64,000 bases of DNA from Azolla caroliniana. Taxonomy: Eukaryota; Polypodiophyta. The stretch covers positions 19,840,001-19,904,000 of the forward strand of contig JBHGNT010000005.1 of the NCBI GenBank assembly GCA_043228905.1, given 5' to 3'. This document shows, piece after piece, positions 1-12,090 of the stretch (its first letter is position 1; each line of letters begins with the position of its first letter). The notes below the pieces were generated by a model that did not search any database, had not been told where the DNA came from, and saw nothing but the letters and a program-made list of their open reading frames with translations. The position numbers and the translations under genes are program-made.

Positions 1-49
1 AGGTCCTTCATGCAATGCTTTTTTTGATTTCAATGTCCATGCAATACAG

Positions 50-3000
50 ACGGTGGCTATGAAGTTCATCCTTAAACATGGCAAAAGCGATAAGGACATT
101 GATAATTTACGACAAGAGATTGAGGTGATTTCTTGAAGCTAATTTACCAAAATGGCTTCAGACGCTAAATCCTGAGGACAAAATTCTCATAACTGATTAT
201 CACTTTTTTGTTTACTCTAATAATATCATTGACTCTTACACATTTTTTTTCTCCACATAAAAAAATTCAGATCCTCCGAAATCTGAAGCATGAAAATATT
301 ATTGCAATGTTGGATGCGTTTGAAAGCCCTCAAGAATTTTGTGTGGTTACTGAATTTGCACAGGTGAGATCTTGATGTATGGAAGACAGAAGAAAATTAA
401 GTAAGGCTACCTTTCTTTTGATTGATAATAGCACAGAATGGTGCTAAATGCTTGCTTTATGGGCACATTAAGATTTCTCCTTCTATGAAATGATGCATCA
501 AGAAATTGACTTTTTGTACGATTTCCATTATTTGCATGCTGATTTACAGAGAAGAAATTAGGATGTTATAAAATGAAACAACCTACATAAAAGAAATTAG
601 GATGTTATAAAATGAAACAATCTACATAAAAGAAATTAGGATGTTATAAAATGAAACAATCTACATAAAAGAAATTAGGATGTCATGTTCTAAAATCTAT
701 CGAAATCTTGTTAAAGAGAATTATGGTTGCAATATAGAGCCAATAAAGAATGGGTAACATAAATTTGGACTATGGTGGCACATGAATCTGTTCATGTGTT
801 CATTGGTTCTTCAAACTTGACTTAGAAAAGTCTAGAGTCATGTCATTTACTCGTCTATTTTGAAACATTTATCTACTGCATGTCTGAGGCCTCTTATTCA
901 TATTCTTGGTGCTAGATCTGAAGCAAATATGGTTATTATTACAGGGAAGCGTTTCCATTTCCTTCACATACTCCTGGTCATCATGACGACATTGTGCTAT
1001 ATGGGCCTCAGACTCTTGAGAATACTTTTTGACCTTGGATTGATGACCTCTGCACCTACTCTACACCTGTGATTTCCCTATTAGAATTGTAATGAATCAG
1101 AAACATACAATAAGATTCTTCTGTAGGGTGGTAAGATTAGCCTGAAAAATTCTATCTGAATCTCTGATCCTTACTGACTGCCACTGCATATGGTCATTGT
1201 CACCTCATCACCTTCATGATCTCAGTCTAAATGTCTTGCTCGTCGCTGCAGGAGAGAATTACCTCCACTAAAGAAGGATCCATAACTTCCATGATAATAT
1301 CTAGAAATTTAATGATTTGGATTGAACTTAAGGTACTTCCTATAATGTACTTGTAATAGAAAGACTACCTAGAATCAGATCTTTTGATGGGGGACATTAC
1401 AATTTTCATGCCCCTCTCTAACATGTTGCAAACTCCAGCATCAAATTTGATTGCATAACATGCTATGATGAGACTCAAAAGGTTTTGTTTTTAACTAAAG
1501 TGGGCACTTATCAGAACCGTTTATGTAAAAAGAAAACAATATGATATGCATTGTCATTATAACGTTCAGTTGGTCTGGACATCATCGTCAGACTTTGGGT
1601 TTATCCCGCAAAGTTCAAACAATGATGCATCTTAATAAAGCTACTGCCTCTCTTGGTTTGTTTTATGGAATGCAGGGTGAGTTGTTTGAGATTTTGGAAG
1701 ATGATAAACAACTGCCAGAAGCCCAAGTTCAGGCAATAGCCAAGCAGCTTGTAAGCTATAATCTTGAAACTTTGAACTTTATCTGGTTTACACTCATATA
1801 GAACGCACTGTTATTCAAACATTTTATAGCATGAGAATTCACTGTGAGTTTGATGTTAGCATTTATTATCAGACCTTTGAACATTTAGCTATCTATGCAT
1901 TTTGAATATTTTCATGGCATGTGTGTGCTTGTATAAATACTTCGTATTATCTATTTGGAACTAACTAGCTGCTTCTCAGATAAATGTATAGAATCTGAAC
2001 ATAGTCTTATTAATTAGTTGATCTCATCATTGAAAATATTGAGTTTATTTTTGATATTATCTATTCCCTTTTCCACAGGTTAGGGCCTTGCATTACCTTC
2101 ATTCCCATCGGATCATCCATCGTGATATGAAGCCACAAAATATACTTATTGGAGCTGGTGGCATTGTGAAGGTATGGTGAAGAGATACTACTGTTCAATT
2201 TTAGTACAAACTTTTATCCTCAGCTTAACCTCCTGTATTGTATCATGATAGCTATGTGACTTTGGGTTCGCTAGGGCAATGTCATGCAATACCATGGTTC
2301 TCCGCTCCATTAAAGGCATGCAGATGTGCTTTTCTGACCTATGTTATTGATGCCAAATGTGCCTTTACATCAAGATCGTTTTCTGATAATAACATACTTT
2401 TATGATAGGAACTCCCCTTTACATGGCTCCTGAACTGGTGAGGGAGCAGCCTTACAATCATACAGCAGATCTCTGGTCACTTGGGGTCATATTGTTAGTA
2501 ATATTTGATATTTGACGTTCCTGTTTTCCTTGCTATGTTCATTGATAAGGCCAACAAAATGTTGGCCTTTGGAAATTCTGTTTATTAGAAGAGCATGACT
2601 GGTTCCATTCTTTATTGCAGGTATGAACTCTATGTTGGTCAGCCACCTTTCTACACCAACTCTGTATACACATTGATCAGGCACATTGTTAAGGTGTCTA
2701 GCCTTCCTAACCACGAGTTCTGATTTTCATAGCAAGTTTCCATCCTAGATATTTAATTCGAATGGTTTATGAATGGCAATTTATAATTAGAAGTAAATGC
2801 TAATGTTGCTTCAGGACAACTTCATAGACATCAAGCAAAATCTAACATCTTACATCAAAGCAAATCTGCTTCTTTAGATATCAGATATTGTATCATAAAT
2901 CGATATAACTTTTCACTTCTCATTTCATAAAGACCAAGGGGCCATCAGACATGCAATTGAAGATTTATCTTGATGGCCATATATGCATACATCGAAAAGG

Positions 3001-6000
3001 ATTTTCGTTATGAAGGATCTCCCTATGTTCTTTAGGCATACATATAAATGTAGTCACACACAAAAGTAACACAAACGATCATATTATCGGATATCTTTGT
3101 ACCTGGGATGGCTAAAATTTTGAAAGTATTCATGACTGAATTTAAATAGGCAAACTACGTGGGGCACGGAAATCGTTGAACAATTGGAATGTCTGTATAA
3201 CACAATGTGTGCTGAAATTCTGAATGAACGTTTATTTAGTGAAAACAGTACACCACATTCTGTAGACTATAGTGTATGTATATATGAACTTACATATTCA
3301 GTTACATACATGCTCTATTCTCTTTAAAGATGTGAAACACGTGCACATACAAGAAACACATTACACTGTGTCTGTTGATCTGTTGAAAATGTCTGCTAGC
3401 TTGAAAGGCTTCTTTTTTCAGGGATACAAATTTCCATGAGCCTGTATCTGGGACTGAGGTTGAATTCTTTATTGTTGACTGTCTTGTGCGGTAGATAATT
3501 TTTGAAGTTTATAGCAAGCAACTCTACACATTAAATGCATGGTGATAATTGGTATTTGGTTGACCAGGATCCTGTAAAGTATCCCGACAATATGAGCTCA
3601 AGCTTCAAGAGTTTCCTCAAAGGTCTTCTTAATAAGGTGCACTTTATTTTGAGTCTATATGTTTCTGCATAATAGTAATTGTGTGGTTCATTCACTCTTT
3701 ATGTCCTTTACTCTAGGTGTCCCAGAACAGATTAACGTGGCCACTTCTCCTGGAGCATCCATTTGTGAAAGAAAACATGGAGGAAATTGAGGCTAGGGTA
3801 AACATCATTTTTAGGCCAAACATATGTGTGCAAAAATAGTAGTTTGAACATGCCCTTGCTGTAATTACATGTAAAACTACTGTATATAAGGTGGTATTTC
3901 AAAACTGTGTGCAACTGCATGTGCAGCAATCCATTTGTATGTATGCAAGTGAGCTTGAAACACGTGTTGTAGAACACAATCTGATTGATTTATTCTAATT
4001 CGTAAATTGAGTGAACTTTCAGCAGTGATATCTGTTTCATTCTAACTGGCTTTCTTAGGAAGCAAGAGCCACAACAGCAGCGGCTAGAGGATGTGATGCA
4101 GCATGGAGGGGAGAGGTCAATATTATTCTATCATCTCCTGTATCCACTCCAACCACTGTCAATTCAGATTCTCAGCCCTCTCCATTACCAACAGGTATAG
4201 TTACAACTGAATTCGACCAAGTAATGTGGATTTGTCTGATATTGAGCCACCAGTTTTATCTGGCAACAATGAGTTCTTTTTACTATCGTTATGTATATTA
4301 GAGTCCAGGAGTAATAACCTTGATCTGATTTGTAAACCTGAAAATATTAAATCCTTTGTATTTGCTTCTGAATCTAGAACTTTTAAGCTTGCCATGATCC
4401 GTCATACTTTGAAAGGCCTTTCTAAATACAAGATCGGCTTAGGAATTCCCTATTATGATTCTTAGGAATGATGGAATGTACTATTCATGGCTCATTCTAA
4501 ACCTATTCCATCTTTCTGAAGTCTTATTTAGCTTGCAGGATACAGCTGGCTATGTACACATTGGTAATTCACGTAATAATATATAGTCTTGCCAAAAAAA
4601 TGTGGACATGTGCTGATTACTATGCTGTAATTTGGTGTGAGGCCATGGCTATTGGAAATCCTATATATTTTCTCGTCCTTGGAAAAACATGGCTATATTA
4701 TAATGTCATAAAACATATGCTTGTTTCCAAGGTGCCGTGATATTATAATAATGCCAAAAAATGTTTGCACATGTGCTTGTTACCATGCCTTGGTTTGTTG
4801 TGAAGCCATGACTATCATGAATCTTATATATTTCTCTTTTGTTCTTGGAGGAACGTGGCTGTATTATAGTGTCAACACACATGCTTGCTGTCATTGTACT
4901 ATATTGTGAACCCATGCCTTTTGGAAATCTTCTGTTTCGTCCTTCGAGAAAGATGGCTGTATTATGGTAGCAAAAACGTGCTTGTTACCATGATGCCTTG
5001 TTGTGAAGCAATGATTATTAGAAGTCTATGCCTGATTTGTGCTGCTGAGTAGTTTCCCTTTGCATTCTTGTCCTAAATTTAATTGAGATTTCTATTTTTT
5101 GGAAAGTAAACATGCAAATGGTTATTCCAATGTACTTCTATTGATACAGAGGCTGCAGTTCTGGAGAAAATTGAGTCCACCTCTCGCACATCGAAAGGAG
5201 CTCAAGCCATAGGACAAGATCGTGGATCATTAGCACACATTTTACACCCTTTCCGGAATTTCAATGTCAAAGGCACTGCTGCACTTTCAAAGTATGACAA
5301 TCTTCTAATTCATGTATTGCATGCTGCTATAGATCTGCGGCAGTTATCAGCATCACAATAATCACCCATGTATTACGTCTTCCAGTGAGCAGGCTGATGT
5401 AGCTGTGAATCAATCTCTCCGTATTTTATCCAATCTTTTGGCAGCCAATGCAATTGTTCCGAAAACAGCGGTGGATGATGCAATACCATCTTTGTTAGGA
5501 CTGATTCGAGCAACTTTAGGGGCAACTGCACCACAGCATGTCAGCCTACTTATCAAGGTATCTATTCTACTCTAGTAAAAGCACACATGATATTTCCATC
5601 CTATAGAATTTTATCTCCAGTACATCTATGCTATTTGAGAAATGCTGTGTATCCAGGGTTTTGGAATATTAAGGAAATTGATGGAAATTGGCTCAGCCAA
5701 AATAGAGAGTGGCTATTATCATCATAGTGTTGGATTATTAAGACTGTATCCACAGGTATGCCATTATTTTCTTCATTTATTCAAACTCTGTCTCTCATGC
5801 ATGATTCTTCACCAAGTCAGGGTGGCCAAGTCTTCTAAGTCACAAAAGTCAAGTTCTGATTCTCGAAAACGAGTGTTGATTCAAATCTCACTTTTGATAA
5901 CTTAGTTTCTTGACTTAAAAACTGTCTTATCTTCATGGCCGCTTTACCATTTAAAGTCCTCATCTACATGGCTGGGGAGAATGCACTGTAGCGATTTGCT

Positions 6001-9000
6001 AGTTCCATGAGTCATATTTTCTCCTCGCCCTGTGAACGACAATAAACCATCATCACAATCTACTATGTGTCGTCCTTTACGACATAGAATGCTCGGTTAC
6101 AATGCATTGCCAGTATATGTCATTAACTGTTTTTACATCTCATTTCTGTGCATCTTGGGAATCTGTATGTGCCTAAGTACTGCTTTAAGCAGGAATGTAT
6201 TTGCATCTGCTTCAAAGATGACATGCACAGCTTGTAAGCTACGCAAAGGTCTGTTAAGTTCTGTCTATAGCGTAATATAAATTAACTATGGGCTATTGAT
6301 AATGAAGCATAATAGGAATTGGCTAGGAACCATTGTGATGAAAAGCATATCATGAAATGCAAAAATTCAGTGGACAAATCTTTTGAAAGGAGAAAAGATA
6401 CATCATCTCATTAGTAAAATACAGCTCATGCAGAGTTCTTTCTAGATCACTTTAGTCTTGTTTTAACACTTGGCATTGTACATCAAAGGTTGAAATTTAT
6501 CGTGGATTTCTATTTAAGCGTTCTCAATCTGATTTTAAGCCATGTATGGGTGGAATTCAAGGAATTGTTGGTGTGGCAATTAAGTTTCTTTGTACCTCTT
6601 TTCTGGTAATACAACCTTGTTTGCCAAAGGAAAACGAGTTGCATAAAATTGCTTTCCAGATTAGAGTGGTAGAGGTATAAATAGATGAAGTTGGAAATTC
6701 CATTATGGTGCAATATGCTTTGTAAAGAAGTTTTTGACCTTTTTGAAGGGTTGAAGATTTCATTCATGGAATTTTTGTTTTCTATTCTGTAATGTGGCAG
6801 TAACGTATTTGGTGTTTAATTCTTTTCTCAGGCGGTTTCATATGCCCATGATTCATCTGGTCGGGTGCTATATGAATCAACTGCATGTATAGCTATGTTG
6901 CTGACACGGGTTGCAATAGGTCTAGATAGGATTATTTCTTCTGATAGCACAGTCAACAATGTTGATGGAAACAACACACAGGAAGGAACTGTTATGTCTC
7001 AAATTTTGGGACAGGCAAAAAGTCTGGGTACAGTTGAACAGTTATGCTTGTGCCTTACAAGTACAGGTTCAAATCTTGCTTCAGGTTCCTGTTCTTCAGC
7101 ACCTGTTGCTGCTGAAGCTTGCAAAGCTATTTGGGGTCTTCTTAAGGGACTCAATATTTTGACTACAAAAGGCCATAGACAAAGTTTCCCCTTATCATTA
7201 TTGCGAGATAATGCACAACCTTTAGCAGATGAAAGGCAAAGTGGAGCTGAATCTAGATCAGACAATGCAACGAAGTATGTCATTGAGCAAGTCATAGCAT
7301 CATTGCTCAAGTCACGAGACATCATTGCTGCAATCTGTTATACACTTATGCATGGCTCAGAATCTGGAATATCTTCAGTTACACAGGTTTGGAGCTCCCA
7401 TTGTGCTAGGTGTTAACGCCTTTTTCTTTGATATAATATGACTGTCAATAATCACTCTTGTGATTTACAGATTCTGTTAAGATGCTGTATGACATCACCA
7501 GTAGTGTGCGATGTACTCTCAGGTATTTCAATTCCTGAACGAAATTCCAGTCCTGTCAATGGAGGTGTTGATGGCACTGCAGTTGCTGCAATATTCAGAT
7601 TAGTGCTGCTGTGTGCCAATGCATCTGCTGCCACAAAAGATACAAGCTCACAAACAGCAAGTGAAGCAGAAACCGCAGCAAAAGCTTCTTCGTTTGAGAG
7701 CCTGGCAACACAATCTTGCCTTGTCCTGTCCACAATTTCTCAGGGTTTAAGAATACTTGGTCGACACGGAGCCTCTTGTGTTTTGACAACATCTCAGAGT
7801 AAACAACATGACCGTCTTTTGGCAATGACTCAGTTGACTGTACCTTCATCTGAAGTGACTGCGTTCCAACTTTCAGCAGCAGCAACACTTGCTCTTACTT
7901 CCATTCTTCTACTTGAATATGCCCCCACTAATGCTTCTGCAATGACTTTGATAGTAGAAAAGCCTCTCAGTCTTCTTCCTGAAATGTCTGTAATTCGGCG
8001 TCAGCTATGGCCATCTGCATCTGATCTTATTGAGACAAAAGGTAGCTTACTGTTGAAGGATGGTGTATTTTCTAGCTACCATGGGGTTCGAGATGGCTAT
8101 GTAGGCGCATTGAAATTGTGGCTAAGATGGGGTGGAATTGCTGCTGCAGAGCAAGCATGTTCTTTAGGATTCCCTCGAATCCTTGTTCTTTTACTTGCTG
8201 GCAGACCTGATTCTCATGGAAACTGTGGATCACAAAATTCCATCATAGGATTATCTCCTGGAGGTGTGATACTGGCTTTATCAAGTATTTTCTCGTGTTT
8301 GCCAGGTGGAGCATTCAAAGATGTTTCCTTCAACAAAGATTCATTAAGTGTGCTGATAAGCTTGGTTGATGAGCCTTATCTGAGACTGTTGAATATATGG
8401 GAAGGGTTTGGTGGTGGGTCTTTTGGGGCAAGAGAAATAATCAATGAGGTGGTTAGCATTTTAGAGTTTCCTTATATAGCAGCACAGGGATCAGTATCGT
8501 CATCTGTGATTGGTAGTCTGGCTCATGGGCTCAACCCTGTTATAGCAAGGAAAGGGTCTGAGAATGGGGAACTTGGAAAAGCATTGGCAATGGAGATACC
8601 ACAGTATTCACAACTACTGCAAGAGGTGATATCTTGTGCTTTGAAGAGTGCATGGGAAAATAGTGTTTATCAAAAAAGCTGGTCTGTCTGGTATGTTTGA
8701 TTGGATTTCAAGCTTTTTAATTCCTGTTGTGATATCTTTACAGGTACACATTGTTGCTCCAATCATGAGATGGTTGAAAATTTTGGATGCGAGGGACTTA
8801 GCTAGGCCTGTCTCACTAATTGTGAGACTAATCCAGAATTCAAGAAGCTTTGCTGATGGATTAGTGAAGGAAGGGCTTCTTTCTTCCACTATTTTACACA
8901 AATTATTGGACAAGTCCAGTCAGAAAGAAGTTATTCTGGATGTTCTGGTCATTATCTCAGACCTAGCTAGACTATCAAAAGTGCGTACAGTCTCTCACTT

Positions 9001-11058
9001 AGGCATCTTATTTCTGTGTTTTATTAAAGCATATGTATTGTGTTAGAGAATGAGGGATTGCTTCAATTGCAGGACTTCTATGGGCCCATTTCTGAGGCAA
9101 ACATATTAGCATTCATGGCAGTCTTTGTTAATCATCCAGATGCAAATGTTCGGTCAAAGGCATGTAATGCACTGGGGAATATGTGTAGACATACTCCTCA
9201 TTTCTACAAAGAGATGGTAGGTGTTTCTAATCATAACACCTGCATATTTCTTTTTACATTGGCTGTAGAATTTCTCTTAGCAAATATAATAGTGCTAGTC
9301 AATATTCATTGGTATCATACATGGTTGTTTACTGCAGGTCAGACATGACATTGTCAACATGCTTATTGATAGATGTGCAGATCCAGATAGGCGAACAAGA
9401 AAATTTGCATGCTTTGCGGTAAAGTACATTTAAGTTTGATTACAATGAATAATTTAACTTGACAATACTATTAAATTTGTTCAAACTATAAACAATTGGC
9501 ATATTGATTGGGATACTCACTGCACATTTTTATTTCTGATCTTGTGAACAAACAAAGAGGAACAAATGGAAGAATCCCTTGAATGTGTTAAAATACGTTG
9601 ACAAACAAAATAACACTGAAAGTGCCTTATAATTAGAGTATCCATTGACCACAGCAATACTATTAAATTTGTTCAAACTATAAACAATTAGCATATTGAT
9701 TAGGATACTCACTGCACATTTTTATTTCTGATCTTGTGAACAAACAAAGAGGAACAAATGGAAGAATCCCTCCCTTGAATGTGTTAAAATACGTTGACAA
9801 ACAAAATAACACTGAAAGTGCCTTATAATTAGAGTATCCATTGTCCACAGCAATAAATTAATGTATTGGTATGATATTCATGGTGTGCTCCTCGAATTAT
9901 CATTTGCCCTTCTCAATGAGGTTTATTTTCCTCTGTTTGTTCTCTATTCTCACTTCTGTTAAATGATCTAGGCCCAGTTGCTCTCGAGATGACTTTAGTA
10001 GTCTTTCATGATCTTAGGTTTACTACTCTCACTTCTGTTTAAATGATCAAGGCCCAGTTTCTCGCTAAATAACTGTGGAGGTTTTTAATGTTTGGTTTGA
10101 GGTATTGAGGTATTTCATATGCAAACTCTTTGACTAAGCTAATGTAACATTAGTACAAAAGAAAGGCTTTGACAAAAAAGTGTTCCTAGAGTCAAAATCC
10201 ACTACAATTTAGTGGATGTGGTTCCATAATTAATTTGATCCACTTGTTGTTACCAAAGGTCGGTAATGCTGCTTACCACAGTGATTATCTATATGATCAA
10301 CTTAAGCGATGCATTCCTCACCTTACAACTCTGCTACTCGGTGACGAGGAGGAGAAAACCAAGGCCAATGCAGCTGGTGCTCTAAGTAATCTGGTGAGGA
10401 ATTCAAGCAAACTGTGTGAAGAAATAATTTCGAAAGGTGCCATTCAGGTAAATCATTTTGCCCATTTGATGTGTGTGCACCTTGCCATTGTTTTATATGC
10501 AGAGAGTAGAATAGACATATTAAGACATTTGCAGAGTTGATTTTACCTTCTAACATATTTAATAATCTAGTAAAAGACAAGGATTCATAATTTCAAGGAA
10601 CCTTACGAATTGACATGTTTGAATGATTTCGTAAGCACTAGGAATTATACAACATTGTCATAATATTAATTGCTTTACCTAATATTGATTGTTGTAACAT
10701 TGCAAATAGTGCCCCCAAAAGCCCAAGAATTTTGATACTCTTAGAAATTAAGCCAGTTCTAAAATATTCTAGTTGTGTGTTTGAGGGGAAACAGGCACTA
10801 CTTCAAGTAATAACAGACTATTCGAATGCTTCACTAAGCAACACAATCCGTAGTGATGCAAACAGTGATTCTCCTCTCAAGATTGCCTTGTTCTCTTTAG
10901 GGAACATGTGTATACACAGTCCGTGTCGGCAGTACCTACGAACGCCTGAGCTTTTTCAAACATTGATGAAGCTTCAACGAGAATCACCAGACCCCACAAT
11001 CATCAAATACATCAGTAGGATCATAAGTAAATTTCCAGAGGCATCCATCCAAAGGTAA
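50..11058 (+). CDS. TIO: FUSED-type Ser/Thr kinase TIO (TWO-IN-ONE), 5' end outside window, 20 exons
   Basis: Orthologue of the plant kinase TIO, which acts at the phragmoplast midline in cytokinesis (family knowledge). Exons that I placed by splice sites and phase: 50-124, 271-363, 1676-1750, 2079-2171, 2252-2315, 2409-2493, 2621-2693, 3568-3636, 3717-3797, 4059-4194, 5150-5291, 5386-5557, 5657-5755, 6832-7386, 7471-8625, 8744-8980, 9073-9216, 9338-9418, 10259-10447, 10795-11058. They total 3882 nt in one open phase, giving 1293 residues. Kinase motifs seen: the TVAMKF lysine in exon 1, HRDMKPQN in exon 4, CDFGFARA in exon 5 and MAPEL in exon 6. The long C-terminal part is ARM/HEAT-like, with motifs such as [18 protein letters not shown] in exon 19. 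About 30 N-terminal residues (the glycine-rich loop) must lie upstream. The exon 5 donor is GC rather than GT. The 3' end of exon 15 (8625) is the least certain junction. The gene looks intact and functional. Confidence 0.93.
554..690. repeat. 39-bp tandem repeat in TIO intron 2
   Basis: Units begin at 554, 593, 632 and 671, each starting GAAATTAGGATG. There are three near-identical full copies and a partial fourth. The array lies in the intron between exons 271-363 and 1676-1750 and has no coding role. Confidence 0.85.
4575..5030. repeat. Degenerate tandem repeat in TIO intron 10
   Basis: A motif containing GCCATG-CTAT-GAAATC, a TATATATTT tract, then TGGCTGTATTATA recurs three times. The TGGCT motif lies near 4689, 4854 and 4952. 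Copies are diverged and differ in length. The repeats fall between exons 4059-4194 and 5150-5291. Confidence 0.55.
5816..5899 (+). pseudogene. tRNA-Leu(CAA)-like relic in TIO intron 13
   Basis: The segment starts GTCAGGGTGGCCAAG and has CAA in the anticodon position (AGTCAAGTTCT). It also has a variable arm and a T-loop-like ATTCAAAT, and ends in TTTTGATA. The order and spacing match a plant tRNA-Leu. The acceptor stem pairs only with several G-U wobbles, and the D and T stems carry mismatches. It is therefore a dead tRNA copy or the head of a tRNA-derived SINE. No intact function is inferred. Confidence 0.55.
9463..9853. repeat. 191-bp tandem duplication in TIO intron 18
   Basis: Sequence beginning CAATACTATTAAATTTG at 9463 recurs at 9654 and is nearly identical over the whole unit. 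The second copy has a small extra CCCT-type insertion and a few substitutions. This is a recent local duplication within the intron before exon 10259-10447. Confidence 0.85.
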
Positions 11059-12090
11059 ATCATGATAAATGTTCAAACGACACACAAAAGTGGTTGTCAA
11101 CAAATCTGAAAGAGATGAAAAAAGGAGCAGAGACAAGGAGTATGAAAATGATACAAAACAATCAATTCTGTTGGGAAGATCACTTTTTAAACAAGGGGTG
11201 CCTCTGGCCATGTGACATGTGGGTAGTAAGCTCCAACCGGATGCTGGATGTGTAATGTCTCTTAATGTAATTGTATAATATATTGCCATCTGGTGGATGT
11301 TCGTTCGACCAATGGTTGCAAAATTTTACAATCCTAGTCACAAATGTATTATCTTCTTGTGGCAATGAACAAGAAGAGAGGTGTGGCTAGAGAAAAACAA
11401 GATTACTGTTCTTTAATGTAAATTCCATCTCTCCTGACTTATATTACTTGGTGACTTTATGTTGGATGCAGTATTGCAATCATACCAAAATATAAAATGG
11501 AGTCTTAAATAGAATTGTCATAATGATTTTTGTAGTTCCATGTTCAGAAGACTGTCATATATTTACTTTAATTTTTTATCGCCAGGCTTGCAAACTGGTA
11601 TGTCTGTTGTCCCCTATCTGTTGGCGATCCTTAACTTTATGCATTAAATTGCTTGTTAATTCTATAAGATGAGGAAAATGTAGTGTTTTGCATTAAATGA
11701 TAATCTGTTACTTGATGGCACATTTGCTTAACTTGGTGGCGTTTGTGATGTTAATTTCTGATTTTTGTTCACATTGCAGCTACCTGCACATTCCCTATTG
11801 CACACAATAACATAATTGATATATACACTCCTTGATGCTTCAAAACCCATAGTGACATGTTTCTCTAAAATGTATTGCACTATGCTATGGTTATTATCAA
11901 AGTTGGCAGATATAGTAGCTTAAATAATAAAAATGCTCCCACTTCAATAATGATCAAGCTGGCAAAGTTATTGTATATGAAATATTGAAAGTGCTCCCAT
12001 AATTTAACAATAACAAAATCATATTAACATAACTGATTTGATACATTGTGTACAGTGGTAGATGAAGGAAAGCCCAGTGGGGCAATCCTG
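11059..12090. other. Convergent intergenic region / 3' UTRs of TIO and PURU
   Basis: AT-rich sequence between the TIO stop codon (plus strand) and the PURU stop codon (minus strand). I see no ORF with recognisable similarity. It presumably holds both 3' UTRs, but no poly(A) signal can be assigned with confidence. Confidence 0.6.

Noticed and set aside
860-1072. Short plus-strand ORF in TIO intron 2
   Set aside because: Intronic, no homology pattern, no conserved neighbours.
8626-8700. Extension of TIO exon 15 to the stop at 8700
   Set aside because: It would end the protein early; splicing at 8625 keeps phase with the exon at 8744 and the conserved C-terminal region.
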